Origin: Sapria himalayana
Lineage: Eukaryota; Streptophyta; Magnoliopsida; Malpighiales; Rafflesiaceae
NCBI GenBank assembly: GCA_029783825.1
Contig: JAREIK010001718.1
Span: 3,166,898-3,230,897, forward strand
DNA length: 64,000 nucleotides
Reading direction: 5' to 3'
Made by a program: the position numbers and the translations under genes. The notes below the pieces were generated by a model. That model did not search any database and was not told the origin of the DNA. It worked only from the letters and a program-made list of their open reading frames with translations. Positions 45,523 through 57,399 of this stretch are shown here, one piece after another. Numbering within the stretch: the first letter of the stretch is position 1; every line of letters begins with the position of its first letter.

Positions 45523-47100
45523 AAAACCTGCTAGGCATAAATTTGGAAAACTGCCAAAATCCTACTTTCTAGATATTGAAACACACAAATCAAGGTACTC
45601 GATTACTAATTACATCTCAAAAGAGAAGCTCTCAAAACCATTAAAGAGCTTTTCTAATAAATTATTGGTGCATCACATTCTTACAAGCATCAAGGAAGCA
45701 TTGTGGAACCCTAAGTGGGCCCATGTGATTAAGATAGAAATAAAAATAATGGTGAGAAACAAGACAATTCTTCTTGTCCCTTTGCGTGAAGCCCACAAGA
45801 TTGTGCGTTCCAAATAGATTTTCTCCATCAAAAAAAAAGGGATGGGTTAATGAAATACTACAAAGCTAGAGTTGTAGCAAAAGGATATGAACAAACGTAT
45901 AGAGCTAACTATGTGCAGACCTTCTCCATTCTAGCCAAGCTGAACACTATACGAGTCCTTTTATCTTTTGTAGCAAACTTTACATAAGTGCTACTCCAAT
46001 TTGATGTAAATAATGTGTTACTCCATAATGACCTCCAGAAAGAAATTTATATGGATATTCCCCATGAGTACACTTCAATGTCTAGCAAAGTTGTGTGTGA
46101 ATTACAATACACTTTGTATGGCTTGAAGTAGTCTTTACGAGTTTGGTTTGGATATCTCAACTTGTCAATGAGAATGTATGAGTTTTAACAAAGCAATTCT
46201 GATCATAATCTATTTCTAAAGCATTAATGAAGTAAAGTAGTTGCACTAATAGTGTATATGGATAATATGACCATCAATGGAAATGACATCGAAGACATTG
46301 TGAAATTTTAAGAGTAGTTGGTAGTAAAGTTTGAAATGAAAATTTTGGGCATTTTGAAAAACTTTCCAGAAATTAAAGTGGTTCAATCTAAATAAGGTAT
46401 ATTTTTTTCCAATGATAGTATACTCTCCATTTATTATTGGAAGTTGGATTGCTTGATTGTAAAAAAATAGATATTTATAATAAAATCACTAGCTCAGTGA
46501 AAACTTTGGATAGACACTAACTAAAAAAAGCAAATATCATGGAGTTATTGGAAAACTAATTTATCTTTCACATACCTGACTTGATATAGCCTATACAATA
46601 AGTGTAGTAAGCTAGTTCATGCATTATTTAAGTATCATATGAATGCAATGACTCAAATTTTGAGATATCTTAAGGGAACCAAATGGAAAAGAATTATGTT
46701 CTCAAGGAATGATACCTAGAAATTATGAGATACTCTAACACTAACTACTAGGAAATGAATATCTCTAATAAGAAATCTAAATCAAGTTACTTTAAAGTTA
46801 GAGGAAACTTGGTGACAGAGAATTAAAAAAACAAAAGTAATAGTATTATATAGTGTATAGGTAGAATTTCGAGGAATGGCTAAGGAGTTGTGTGATTTAC
46901 TCTAGCTAAGAAGATTATTGATGGCATTGACTTTTCTCCTAGGTATGAGATGAACTTGCTTTGTGATAAAAAAGAAATCATACTAGTCTAAAATGATAAA
47001 ATTGAACAGGTGGAAATGGATTGATATTTTATCAAGCACAATTTAGGAGCTAAGATAATTTGGTTCCCAATTTTAATTTAGAAGACTAGCCAGCAGATTT
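45523..47100 (+). pseudogene. Ty1/copia pol fragment (RT-RNase H), second lineage
   Basis: From about 45,655 the frame gives ILTSIKEALWNPKW, then KNKTILLVPL; further on AKGYEQTYRANYVQTFS-like and LQFDVNNVLLHNDL-like pieces, YGLKQSLRVWFGYL near 46,120, the catalytic box as VYMDNMTINGND at about 46,252 (YVDD decayed to YMDN), and LVVKFEMKILGILKNF. RNase H pieces run from 46,850 (FRGMAKELCDLLWLRRLL). Fewer stops than the 13-19-kb copia element, and a different copia group (WFGRF-type RT). Gag and integrase are absent; it starts abruptly at the neighbouring LTR boundary. Confidence 0.85.
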
Positions 47101-47151
47101 CCTCATTCAGATAGTATGTTGTATGATTTTTTACAACTCGCTTGACAATAT

Positions 47152-47345
47152 GAACATGAGTTGTATTTCTAGTTAATGGGAACATGAGCTGTATAATGTG
47201 AACATATGTTATATTTCTAGATAATATGAACATGAGTTGTATTTCTAGTTAATGGGAACATGAGCTGTATAATGTGAACATATGTTGTATTTCTAGATAA
47301 TATGAACATGAATTGTATGGGGTGAACATAGATTACATTTCTACA
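47152..47345 (+). repeat. 76-bp tandem repeat, about 2.5 copies
   Basis: Gaacatgagttgtatttct starts at 47,152 and 47,228, with a third partial copy at 47,304, exactly 76 bp apart. Each unit has two half-like parts with gaacatgag(t/c)tgtat. It lies just 3' of the copia RNase H remnant, so it is probably in that element's 3' region or LTR. Confidence 0.92.
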
Positions 47346-49199
47346 CAAATTTTCATTAATGGACTCTACATATTAAGCTTATTTATAACCATTTGATAGT
47401 GCAATTGTAAATAGCAAATTTTATATTCCAAGTAAACAACTATAGCTTACCAATGTCATTTGAACCAATTCGTGGTGGGTGATCTCTAATTGTTTAAAAA
47501 GTAATACTGTTCCTAGGATTTGTTTGAGCTCATTATTAGATTTTAGAGTTTTAAAAAGCAAAATTTGTTTTATGAAAATATTTAGATTTTTTTTTTCATT
47601 TGAAAAACATTTATCTTATGTAATTTGGGCATGTGAATAACATAATATTGCGTGTGGATTCATTAACAAAAATTAAATAGGAAAATTAGTGAAGCATGTT
47701 CAAGAAAAGATAAAGTAGTAAAAATATGGATAACGATAAAAGGACTATTTAAACATATGCATTTATTAGGTATGCTATACAAGAATTTGTCGGATGGTCA
47801 AAATGATTGAAAAATTAAAATTGACTTAGTTGATTCTAATAACATTTTATTTTGATATACAAGAAAAAAAATTGTTGATATCATTGAATATAGACTTCCA
47901 ATAAAAATGGATCAACAATTTTTCAAAATCATTAGAATGAATAAAAAATCAAGGTTAAATATTTAGGTTATAAAGAATATCTTGACAGAGTATTTTTGTC
48001 ATGGATAGTAGTCCCGAAATATAAAGTTAAAAGAAAATATTCTTGCATTATGATAAATGAAAGCTGACACACTATAAAAGACATTATTAATAAAGAAAGA
48101 CATGTTGTGGAAATGATAATCATTTGATGCTCCGCTATTTTATATTCACAAATAAATTGTTCATTCAAGTTAGTCTATATTCTTACTCTGATTCAATTCT
48201 ATTTGGTTTATCATGTGCTCCCATGCTCTATTTTATCTTTTCCAAAAATGAGTTATATTATACCATTCTCATATAATGATAGATATAAAATCTCTATTTT
48301 TTTTATCCCTCCTCTTCACTCCCTCTCCAAACTAACCCATATTATGCTTTGGCCAATATATGAGCCTCGGGGCCTAAGGTCAGAATAGGAAAGGCCCATG
48401 TCCCAATAGCATGATAGATCAAATAAATAAACATTTTGGGGAGGATATTTAGCATTTTTTAGGATCGAATTCATGACCCTAGGATAAGAGTGGTTTTGTA
48501 TGTGAGGACATGATTAAAGAAAAGAGTTAATAGCTTATTTGAACACTCTTAGATAGAAGGCAACTAATTTCCTCCCAACCCAATATCTTGTTTGCCCTCT
48601 TCATTAGAAAAAAAAGGATAACTTATTTGAGGAATTGGTCACAAGAATTCACAACTTTATTTTTGGGTGACAAGAATTCACAACATAAAACCATCCCTCT
48701 TCAACTTTTTCAAGCTCTTCAATCTACCTAACCTTTTGTTATCAAAATTTAGAGATTTCTCTAGATTTCTTTAGGTTAATGTGAACATTCCAATGCCTTT
48801 TAGATAGCAAGTTAGAGTTATGTATGCTATCCATTATATGAGGGTGGTTTGCACTTTAGAGACATTTATAATACCATCAAAATCATGTAGATAATTTGGA
48901 TGATAGTCCTTCCTAGAGGTAGGGTAATATTTCTTTAGAATAAGAATAATAAAGGTACTAAATAATAATCTTGAAAATTTATCCCCATGAAAGAAATAAA
49001 ACATAGCTTTGCATAGATCATAATAAATAATGACTATAAAAAAAATCAGATATAATTTGACGAATGTTAGTAAAATCAGATATAATTTGGATAAAATTGG
49101 AAGAGTAATGACTTGAAAAAAAAAAGAAAAATAATGAAGAATCATGACATTTCCCATGTAACGACTGGATACACTTTCCACAAACCTATGGAATACTTG
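47346..49199. other. Unexplained non-coding stretch
   Basis: No transposon domain or LTR homology recognised. A short direct repeat, aatcagatataatttg, occurs near 49,048 and 49,075. The 123-codon minus-strand ORF at 48,834-49,205 encodes a hydrophobic product (LILLTFVKLYLIFF) but has no known motif, and AT-rich DNA readily produces such ORFs. This is the longest part of the window I cannot relate to an element. Confidence 0.4.
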
Positions 49200-50589
49200 C
49201 AACATCCTTTTTTGAGCATAACTCTATAAAACAAATCATTATAATTTTTGTATGCCTCAAGTCTACACCCAAATTGTGACAATATTTTTGCTATGTAATA
49301 CTATCTTTATGGTCATTATTTTTTCTTAGAGTCACGCCCATACTATCTCTAAAACATAAAGATGACCATGACCTAATTTTTTCATTATGGTAGCCAAGTA
49401 CCCCAATGATACAAGAAGTTACGGTATTTTTTAGGTACCATGACATAATTGATATAGAGCCAAAACATCAAGTAATCTTTCATTGAAACAATATTTTCCA
49501 CCGTGACTTTTTGTCCCAAAGATAATTTACTCTAGTCATGATTTTTCTAATGACATAACTTTGTGCTACAAAGAGAAAACTCTACAACCGTAATCATTCC
49601 TAGTATTATGACTTAATGTTCAAGAGAGTAAATGTATTAGTTATTGTCATTCCCAGAGCTATGACAATGTATTCTAGAAAGAGATTATCTTTGACGTGAC
49701 CATCCCTAGCACCATGACTTTGTATTCAAAAGATAAATTATCTCAGTCAAGACATTCATACCGATGTGTCTTTGTACTCCATAGAAGAGTTAATGATTCA
49801 TGACATTCTTATCTACAATGACTTTAGTATTCTAGAGTAGATTAAATAAGGTAATAAAGTCACGACCTCAAGCTAGCACCAAGACTATCAGCTTAAATAA
49901 TTGCATGAAACCCTGATGTATCAAAGTAATACTTTGAGTTTGTCACAAAAGAAAAAGAGAGGGGAAATTGGATTTCAAGCCAAAAGCATGCAAACCCTAT
50001 GTAGCATGACCTCCAACCTCCAATTAGGGGCAAATCCAAGGTGAATGCAAGTAAGAATTGGTCGATATTAATTTTTGAGACATAAATCTTCACTAGGGCT
50101 ATCATTGAAAATGCTTGATTCCATGAGATGTCACTTTAAATATCTCACATGAAATTTTTCCTAATGTCAGGCTAAATTAGGATATATAATTAGTTTGATG
50201 TACTTGTGTTATAATAATGTCAATGTATGATATTTATATTTGTGGTAATATTATGGTTTGGATGTTGATGGATATAAATTCTAATTAGAATTGAAATTTA
50301 TGTTTTTACCTATATCATAGGGTTTATGAATATTTGTTGTGGGAGATGGTGATTAGTAAGTCATGAGAGATACTCATGAGGTATAATTTAAAATTGTTCT
50401 AATCTTAATGGATGAGATAAACCTATGTGTGAAGATCTAAGATTGAAAAAAAATTAATTATTGAAAGTATGAAGCTTATGAAGCTACAAGTATAATATAT
50501 TTATGATCAATCAATTATGTGTATTCTAGAAGAACTTATAGTTAAATGATGTGTGAGTTAAGTAAATTGTTTAACATAGGAGTTTCTAT
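49200..50589 (+). mobile_element. Athila-like LTR (plus), internal and 3' portion
   Basis: It aligns with 8,470-8,790 and then 11,401-12,840. The 52-bp repeats are clear: ends of the GAC core at 49,507, 49,559, 49,612, 49,665, 49,718, 49,770 and 49,822 (52-53 bp apart). It is cut at 50,589 by a minus-strand LTR. Confidence 0.75.
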
Positions 50590-50945
50590 TATGACTTTAC
50601 TACAATGCCTAATTTTTAAGATAAAGCAATGTACCAAAAAGTTCATTGGGCGAGGGTGTCTCGTCCAATATAGTTCTGCAAGTATATTGGTTGTAGAATT
50701 GATAAAGTGGACTTTCATCCATATATCAATCCTATGAAATATTGTGTAGGTATTTTAATTAACTAACAATGAGTCAACTACTACTCTAGTTAGAAGGATA
50801 AAATTAGATTTTTTTATGACTTTAATATTATAAAATTGGATCATTTCATTATGCATAATTGCCTATCTAAATTGTCAGGTCAATTATATGTTTAGTTATA
50901 GCAATAAAATTGAATTATTTTGAAAATGCCCTAGTTCCTATTCAG
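50590..50945 (-). mobile_element. Athila-like LTR (minus), left part, target of a nested element
   Basis: TATGACTTTACTACAATGCC marks the LTR 3' end; sequence aligns with 42,942-43,260 and 24,346-24,700 down to gaaaatgccctag. It continues at 59,904 after the nested element. Confidence 0.75.
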
Positions 50946-53407
50946 TGTTTAATTTATCAAATATTTTGATGTATTTTAGTGATTAAGAATGATGTCTAAT
51001 TTGTGGAAATGAGACTAATTTATGTTGATTTTATAATTTTTGGTGTTTTGGAGAACATTGATGAATAGTTATGAAATCGATGAGTTTTTGGATGTGTTTA
51101 GCAGGGGAGTTTAGTCTCTAAGTTTATTGTAGTTTGATATTTATTCTTTGTCTAAACTCTATCTAAATGGTCATGGAAAAATCTTGTACATCATGACCCT
51201 ACATGCTTTTTAGTATAATTTTTCCACATTGAAATAATTTCTCAATGGTTGTGATATTATCACGGAGTCATAGCCTTGCCTACCTCATAAAATTTTAATA
51301 GTTATGATATTTAGTTATCTATCACAACAACCAAATACCATTCTAGTTCTCAAGGTTGTGGCTTATTTCATAAGGCCGTAACTTTATTATTATATGGCTC
51401 AATAGTCTCGAGTTAGACCCATTACTTTATTATAAGATTGTGATTTTTGAGCTATAAAAAAAATAAAAAGCCATGAGTACTTAGGCCAAATTCATGACTA
51501 TTATTCAAAGTAGGACTTTTGGGTCACCAAATATTATAGAAATTATTACTTGAGTATGACCATTTCTAACGCCACAATACTTGTGCTCAAAAAAATGCAT
51601 AACCAAAACTTGTGTCCTTAAGCTAAGTACTATTGACATGATCATTTTATAGTGTTGTAGCTACATACTAATCAACAAGGAGGAATAACTGATGTCGTAG
51701 CCTCCATGTAGTGCTGCCATAATACATTGTTGGAAGTCATTGCATCCTTCATGGCCATTTTAGAATGATGCCGTTATCTATGAACTACAAATGATAAAGG
51801 AACGAAGTCATGGCCATTTCACAGTGTTGTGACTTTGTGTTATATAGAAATTAAGTTCAATTCATGGTTATTGCTAGTGTTGTGATAGTATGTTATATAA
51901 ATATCAAGATTTCAAATAGAGTTATGACTATGTTCTAAAGTTGTGACCTTAAGCTAAAGATATGAGGGATAAAGTCATTACTTCCATTGAAAAGATATGA
52001 CTGCTTACTTAGAGCAATATAAGGTTTACTAAGTATAAAATAGGAAATTATAAAATTATCAAAAATCTCTCTTCTTCTCCTTCTCACTCATTAAACAAGT
52101 AAAAGTTGTGTCATCTATAAACTCTATGAGTGAATTTTATACTACCTAGTATCTCCACAAGCAAGCAAGGGATGTAAGATCAATGTCAAATCTTTTGAGT
52201 TGGGGGATGTGGATCTCAAACCTTCCTCCTTTGGAGACACATCTAAAAATTTATATTAAATTTATGTGGTTTAGGGTTTACGTTATGTGATTATGTGATA
52301 TAATAGTTTGCAATGATTGATATAGTATTGAATTTGTTATATTTTATGTTTATGGATGTTGAGGGATGGTGATTAAATATAACTCAAATTAGAGTTTTGA
52401 CTAATGATGAGTTTTTATGAGGTTATTATGATGGATGATAATAAGTAAGCCATGAGAGTCACTCGTGCGGATAATAGGAAGGTGGCGACAATACTTTTTA
52501 TTATGATGCATGATATGAACTTATATATTAAAATCTAAAGTTTGGGTATCTTAATTATTACGAGCATGATACTTAAAAAGTCAATAATATGATTATTTTT
52601 ATATACTAAACCATTTTATGGGTCTTAGAAGGACTAGTTCTCGATTGGGATGAATATTAAAAAGAATGTTCTCCCTAGGGGTTTACCTTTTATGTGGGAA
52701 TTGCATGAGTATGTGACTTATAAGGTAGTGATAACCCTTGTGAATACATTTCACTCATAAGATTCCCACTAGCAAAACTCGAAAATAATATATGTTAATT
52801 GTGCAAGTATGGTACATACGAATACAAATATAAAAATGCTTACAAACCATACCAATCATTGGTCATAAGATGACGAAGATCGTCGAATAAGAATGTGTAT
52901 ATGAAGGAAACATCTAGGATAGTTGACAACGTTTTCTAAAAGGTATGAAATTATGAATGACCCTCACAGATGAATGAATAATTATCTTGGGGTGATGTAC
53001 TAAGAGGATAGCTATATACAATGAGATTATCATTGAGTAGGACTCAATTATGAAAACCACCTTGTATGTCAATAAGGAAATAGATCATTTGCATAATACC
53101 CTAATTTTCATTATTTATCCAATATACAATATATCAAACAAATTAATAATATCACATAAATTTGGTAATTAGACCTAGACCTAAGGTTGATTAAATTATT
53201 AGTATCCCTTCTAATTAAAATGGATTGCCTATAGTTGGAAAATCGAACTACTAATACAATCCCTATGAGATTAATATTTAAACCTAAGTCAATTATATTA
53301 CTTACATGACGTATGCACTTTCTGATCTTAGGTAATGAGACAACCTCATTAACTAGTTTTTTGGGATGTTGCCTAACGATTAAATTTGGTAGAGTAAGAA
53401 AGTCACA
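50946..53407 (+). repeat. 5' LTR, 2,462 bp
   Basis: TGTTTAATTTATCAAATAT...AAGTCACA. Repeat zone at about 51,350-52,020. Sub-repeat landmarks ttaattattacgagcatgat (52,549) and tgttaattgtgcaagtatgg (52,794) are about 250 bp apart. Confidence 0.85.
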
Positions 53408-53416
53408 ATAAGTTTT

Positions 53417-53434
53417 TGTAACTATTTCTAAGGA
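53417..53434 (+). other. Decayed tRNA-Asp primer-binding site
   Basis: TGTAACTATTTCTAAGGA against TGGCGCCGTTGCCGGGGA; half the positions match and most differences are transitions. The following tcatttagtttgg also fits Athila-type leaders. Confidence 0.62.
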
Positions 53435-53789
53435 TCATTTAGTTTGGTTGGTCAATATGAGTTGACATAATTATTCTTGCAAAAGAATAATTTCTTTTTA
53501 GTAAATTGGATAGTATTATATTTGATAAATATTCCTAGATTAAATGGCTTAGTCATGTTATCTTGTTTAAATGTGAATTGTTGTTCTTGGATTTTTTGAA
53601 TCATGTACTCTTGTTTGAATCATGAAATAATGCTCTAATACTTTGCTAACTACTCTAGACCTAGAAATCAAAATAACTAGATGAATCCTTACCAAAAAAA
53701 AAGGTTGATAAAGATAGAATGGAGGGCACTAGAAGCAATAAAAGGACCCCAGGAGACTATTAACGGTATGTAGTGATAAACAATTATTC

Positions 53790-55060
53790 TGGGATTTACT
53801 TACAACCTTTTAAAAATAATTATTTTGAGTTAAAGTCGAGCCTAGTTGCTATGGGTTAATAGTATATATATAATAGAAGAGCATCAAAAGACTATAATGG
53901 ACATGTCACACTATTTTTGGAACTATGCAATACTATAAAGATGAATTGAGTTAGCTCAAAAGCAATCTGAAAAAGATTATTTTTGTTTTCATTTGAGTTG
54001 GTTCAAATATCTACCAAGAGGTTCAATTGAAAGCTGGCATACATTGGTAAGGACTTTTCTTACCAAATTCTTCCCATGATAAATTATCTCTCAACTTTGG
54101 AGTGAGATAAGTCAAGTTTGGTAAGAAGAACATGAAAACATGTATGATGTTTGGAATTATTTTAAGGAGTTATAGAGGAGAGCCCTCAACGTAGTTTTGA
54201 AGAGTGGTTCCAAGCCCAGACATTCTACAATGGGCTGAACTACATGAAGAGGTGCATAATTGATGTGGTTTCCATAAGTTCTATTATGAATAAATTACCA
54301 TAGAACATATATTATTTGTTTGAGGTGCTAGCAAATAATAATTACCAGACTCTAACAGATCATTAATTGTGATAAGATAAGTAGGGATATTGGAGTTAGA
54401 TAGGTTCATCACTATGGAAGCAAAAATAGAAGCTATATTTGAAAAAAATTAGGAGCCCAAGAAGAAAAGAAAGGAATGCCGAGGAAGACTGCTACTTTAC
54501 ATCTCTATGAATAAGTGGATTTAGAACCCAACAAATGGAAGAAGCAAATCAAATGCAAAGTAGAGGTTTTATATTTTGACCCAATAATAAAAAAGTATTA
54601 TCATTTGAATGTATGGAATCATGTAAATGTTTCTTACAAAAACGATGAGAGTGGGCTATAGCATATTGGGTAATTCTCAAGAAATATGAAAAATAATATG
54701 ATGAAATACATGAATCAAGAGAGTTGTAACTTTAATTGTCAATTGTTATGAAGGGGAAAATGTTGAATATGGATGTTGGTGTATAAATTATTATAATAGA
54801 ACATTAGAAGAAAAATAATGACCACGACAAGTGAATGAGAGAACTTGAAGCTAAGATGAACAAAATAAATTTGGTAATGAGGAACATTGAGTATCATGTT
54901 AGTAACTTGACATTATCAATAAAGGCAAGAGGTGTAAATAAGTTTCCAAGTGATATAGAGATAAATTCAAGGAATTATTTTTTTCAATATTACTTAAAAT
55001 GGCAAGAAGCTACAAATGTAGTCAGGACAGAAAGATTTTAGATAATTTGGGGGTAAAGAT
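53790..55060 (+). pseudogene. Athila-like gag remnant
   Basis: Capsid protein of a Ty3/gypsy element. Pieces in shifting frames: NYFELKSSLVAMV near 53,818 (family: NNFELKP..I.MVQ), RLFLFSFELVQ near 53,970, FLTKFFP-like sequence near 54,055, QTFYNGL in the form TFYNGLNYMK near 54,221. The C-terminal tail is open from 54,835 (68 codons): MRELEAKMNKINLVMRNIE, then FPSDIEINSRN, equivalent to the family's (L/F)PSDTEVNPRE before the protease. Several stops and frameshifts; inactive. Confidence 0.88.
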
Positions 55061-55639
55061 ATCATGACTCTTTCAAGATCCATGACTCCAAAGGTACAAG
55101 ATGATTTGAACAAGAAGATTCTAGAATTTTTGGGGGCCAAAAGGCTGTAACTTTCTCAAAAGCCATGGCTCAACCTGGAAGTCCACAAGAAGCCATAGCC
55201 CTAACTAAAGAAGATAGGAGAAATAATAACTATTTTGTCATGGTATCTACCAAAGCTATGCCTCCCAAGAATGACAAAACCAAGTTTCTTCTAAAGAGAA
55301 AAAAAAGGAAAATGAATAATTTGAGGAATGAATATAGCTTACCCAAAGGCACGGAGAGACGAAAATAGATCAGAATGAAACTAAATGAGTTTATGATAAA
55401 TCTTATATTTCTACAATGATTTAGAATAAAAAAATTGGATGAACACTTCGAAAAATTTCTAGATATATTTTGAAAATTAAAAGTAAATAGATGATTTGCC
55501 GAAAAGTATAGCATAAATGTCAATTTATATTAATTTTATGAAAGAGATAATGAATAGTAATAAGAAACTAAAGATATAAAGAATTAAGAACATGACCAAG
55601 AAGTATAATGTTATTATTCAACAAAACTAGTGAGGATAT
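55061..55639 (+). pseudogene. Gag-protease linker, degenerate
   Basis: A 67-codon frame (55,165-55,368) with AQPGSPQEAIALTKEDR and a lysine/arginine-rich end (LLKRKKRKMNNLR). It lies where Athila-type polyproteins carry a variable linker. No domain recognised. The opposite-strand ORF at 55,230-55,523 is its shadow. Confidence 0.45.
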
Positions 55640-56050
55640 TAAAAGTTCCTGAGAGTTTCACTGTACTCTTTCCTATAGGAGACCATGTATATATTTCGAA
55701 AGGCATTGTGTGATTTAGGGTCAAGTATCAACTCGATATCCATTTTCTTTGTACAAAGATTAAATATCAGTAAAATCATTTCTATCTCTTTCTTTCTCAC
55801 TAAATATGGTAGACCATACAATTAAGTGGTCGGATGGAATAAAATAATTGAAGTTGTATTGGTCAATATTGGTATTTTTTATTTTTCCCATGGATTATGT
55901 AGTTTTGGATATAAAGGAAGATCAATATGCACCATTAATTTTTGGACATCTATTTTTGTCTATGGGATAAACCCTCATCAATGTCAAAAAGAGGGAGTTT
56001 ACTTTCCATATCGGTGAGAAATAAGTAAAGTTCAATTTTTATAATGGCTT
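55640..56050 (+). pseudogene. Athila-like aspartic protease remnant
   Basis: Retroviral-type protease that matures the polyprotein. LCDLGSSINSISIF near 55,705 holds the active-site region (family: ALCDLGASIN). Then RPYN near 55,812; VVLVNIGIFYF near 55,855; and in another frame PMDYVVLDIKEDQYAPLIF near 55,889, GHLFLS, a stop in place of one residue, TLINVKKREF and FHIGE (family: DF.VLD..ED...PLILGRPFLAT..A.IDV..G....R.G). One frameshift and two stops: among the best preserved coding pieces in the window. Confidence 0.88.
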
Positions 56051-56479
56051 ACAAGGTTTAGATGACTATGAAATGGGGTGTTAGAAGATTGATAATATAC
56101 TCCATACTATCATGCAACAAAAGATAATTTTTGGACGAAGGAATTTGTAGAAGGATGCTTGCTTGGTGAAAATGAAAAGTTTGGACTAGAAGAACTTTGG
56201 AGTTGTGAAAGCAACTAAGTCTATGGAATGAGGCATAATTTTTGAATTTTAAGTGCAATGTAGTGTATTAGACATAGGAATAACATTGGATTTATAATAG
56301 TGATGAAAATGAAAAAAATAAAAGAAGTGTATTGGAGTTGTAGAAACATGGAAATAAAAGAAAATGACTATTGTGAGGTCATGGCATTCTTCAAAATCAT
56401 GACATTTGAGGAGCTTTATGATAATAACTCTAAATAAGAAAAAGACAAAGTTGAGACAACTTTTATGAAAGGGAAAAAC

Positions 56480-56870
56480 ATAGATAAAGTCATGGTTATG
56501 GCACTTCAATGTGACTTTAGGGTTCCAGAATGAAAAAGGTCAACATAAAATAGAAGATAAAGTTGTGGTTGTGCCAAGCACCATGACTTTAGTGCTATAG
56601 AATGAAAATGGCCAAGGAGAGCTTAAAGAAAAAGTTGTGGATATGCCAAGTTCCATGACTTTTGTGTTATAGAATGAATCAATCCATCTGAAGCTTATGG
56701 ACAAAGTCAAGGCTTTGCATAGTGCACTAACTTTGGAGTTATATAAATATAAGGGCAAGGAAAAGGTGTAAGTGAAAGCCATAGCTATTCACACCACCGT
56801 GACTTTGAAACAATAAAAGGAAAGTGGTAAAGATAAACTTAAAGAAAAAGTTACATCAATACTCATTATT
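56480..56870 (+). pseudogene. 24-codon (72-bp) coding repeats downstream of protease
   Basis: The core TMTL (DNA ccatgacttt and variants) recurs with exact 72-bp spacing at 56,508, 56,580, 56,652, 56,724 and 56,796, all in one frame: CDFRV, STMTLVL, SSMTFVL, SALTLELYKYKGKEKV, TTVTLKQ, joined by K/E-rich linkers such as GELKEKVV. A period divisible by three with a conserved frame shows it was translated when it expanded. Stops now interrupt it. It corresponds to the repeats at 38,900-39,180. Function unknown; possibly a spacer or coiled region of the polyprotein. Confidence 0.82.
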
Positions 56871-57351
56871 GCAACTTTGGGTATCTATACGGAACATGGA
56901 GAATGGAGTGGAGAAGTAGAAGCCACAAAATTTATTAAATACATAGTATCGATTAAGGAGACGTTGTTGGAAATGGGTGCAGCTAATGAAAGTTTGAATG
57001 AAGAAACTAAATATAAGAAAGTAATGTAATATATGAAAAAATTGCTTGGACCATAGAGATTTCAAATAGTTGGGAGAAAGTTATGTCAAACTTTGGATGT
57101 TAAACATAGTTTAATTGGGAGAAAAAATAAGATTTTTTATCTACATATGTGATGTAATAAATACTCATATCTATCACATAAATAATTGCACATGCCCAAA
57201 AACCTGCAAGTATAGTTGTGGAACACAAACGTAGTCATGACTATAGATAAGTCCACTCAAAGTTGCTAAACTAATATTAGATCATATGACACTCAAGCAT
57301 AGTTATATAAATTCATTGTGTTTTTGTTTATTTATTTTTCTATTTGGAGAA

Positions 57352-57399
57352 GATATTGCTCAAGGATGAGCAATTATTTTAGTGTGTGAATTTGTTTGG
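57352..57399 (+). other. Pre-LTR block / polypurine position
   Basis: Ttgctcaaggatgagcaatt followed by attttagtgtgtgaatttg: the clearest copy of the conserved block in the window, immediately before the 3' LTR. Confidence 0.8.

Noticed and set aside
48203..48388. 61-codon plus-strand ORF
   Set aside because: No recognisable domain, no homology to neighbouring elements, length expected by chance.
56249..57065. Minus-strand ORFs of 86, 80 and 69 codons
   Set aside because: Antisense of the 24-codon repeats and adjacent region of the gag-bearing element; F/S/H-rich mirror of K/E-rich sense frames.
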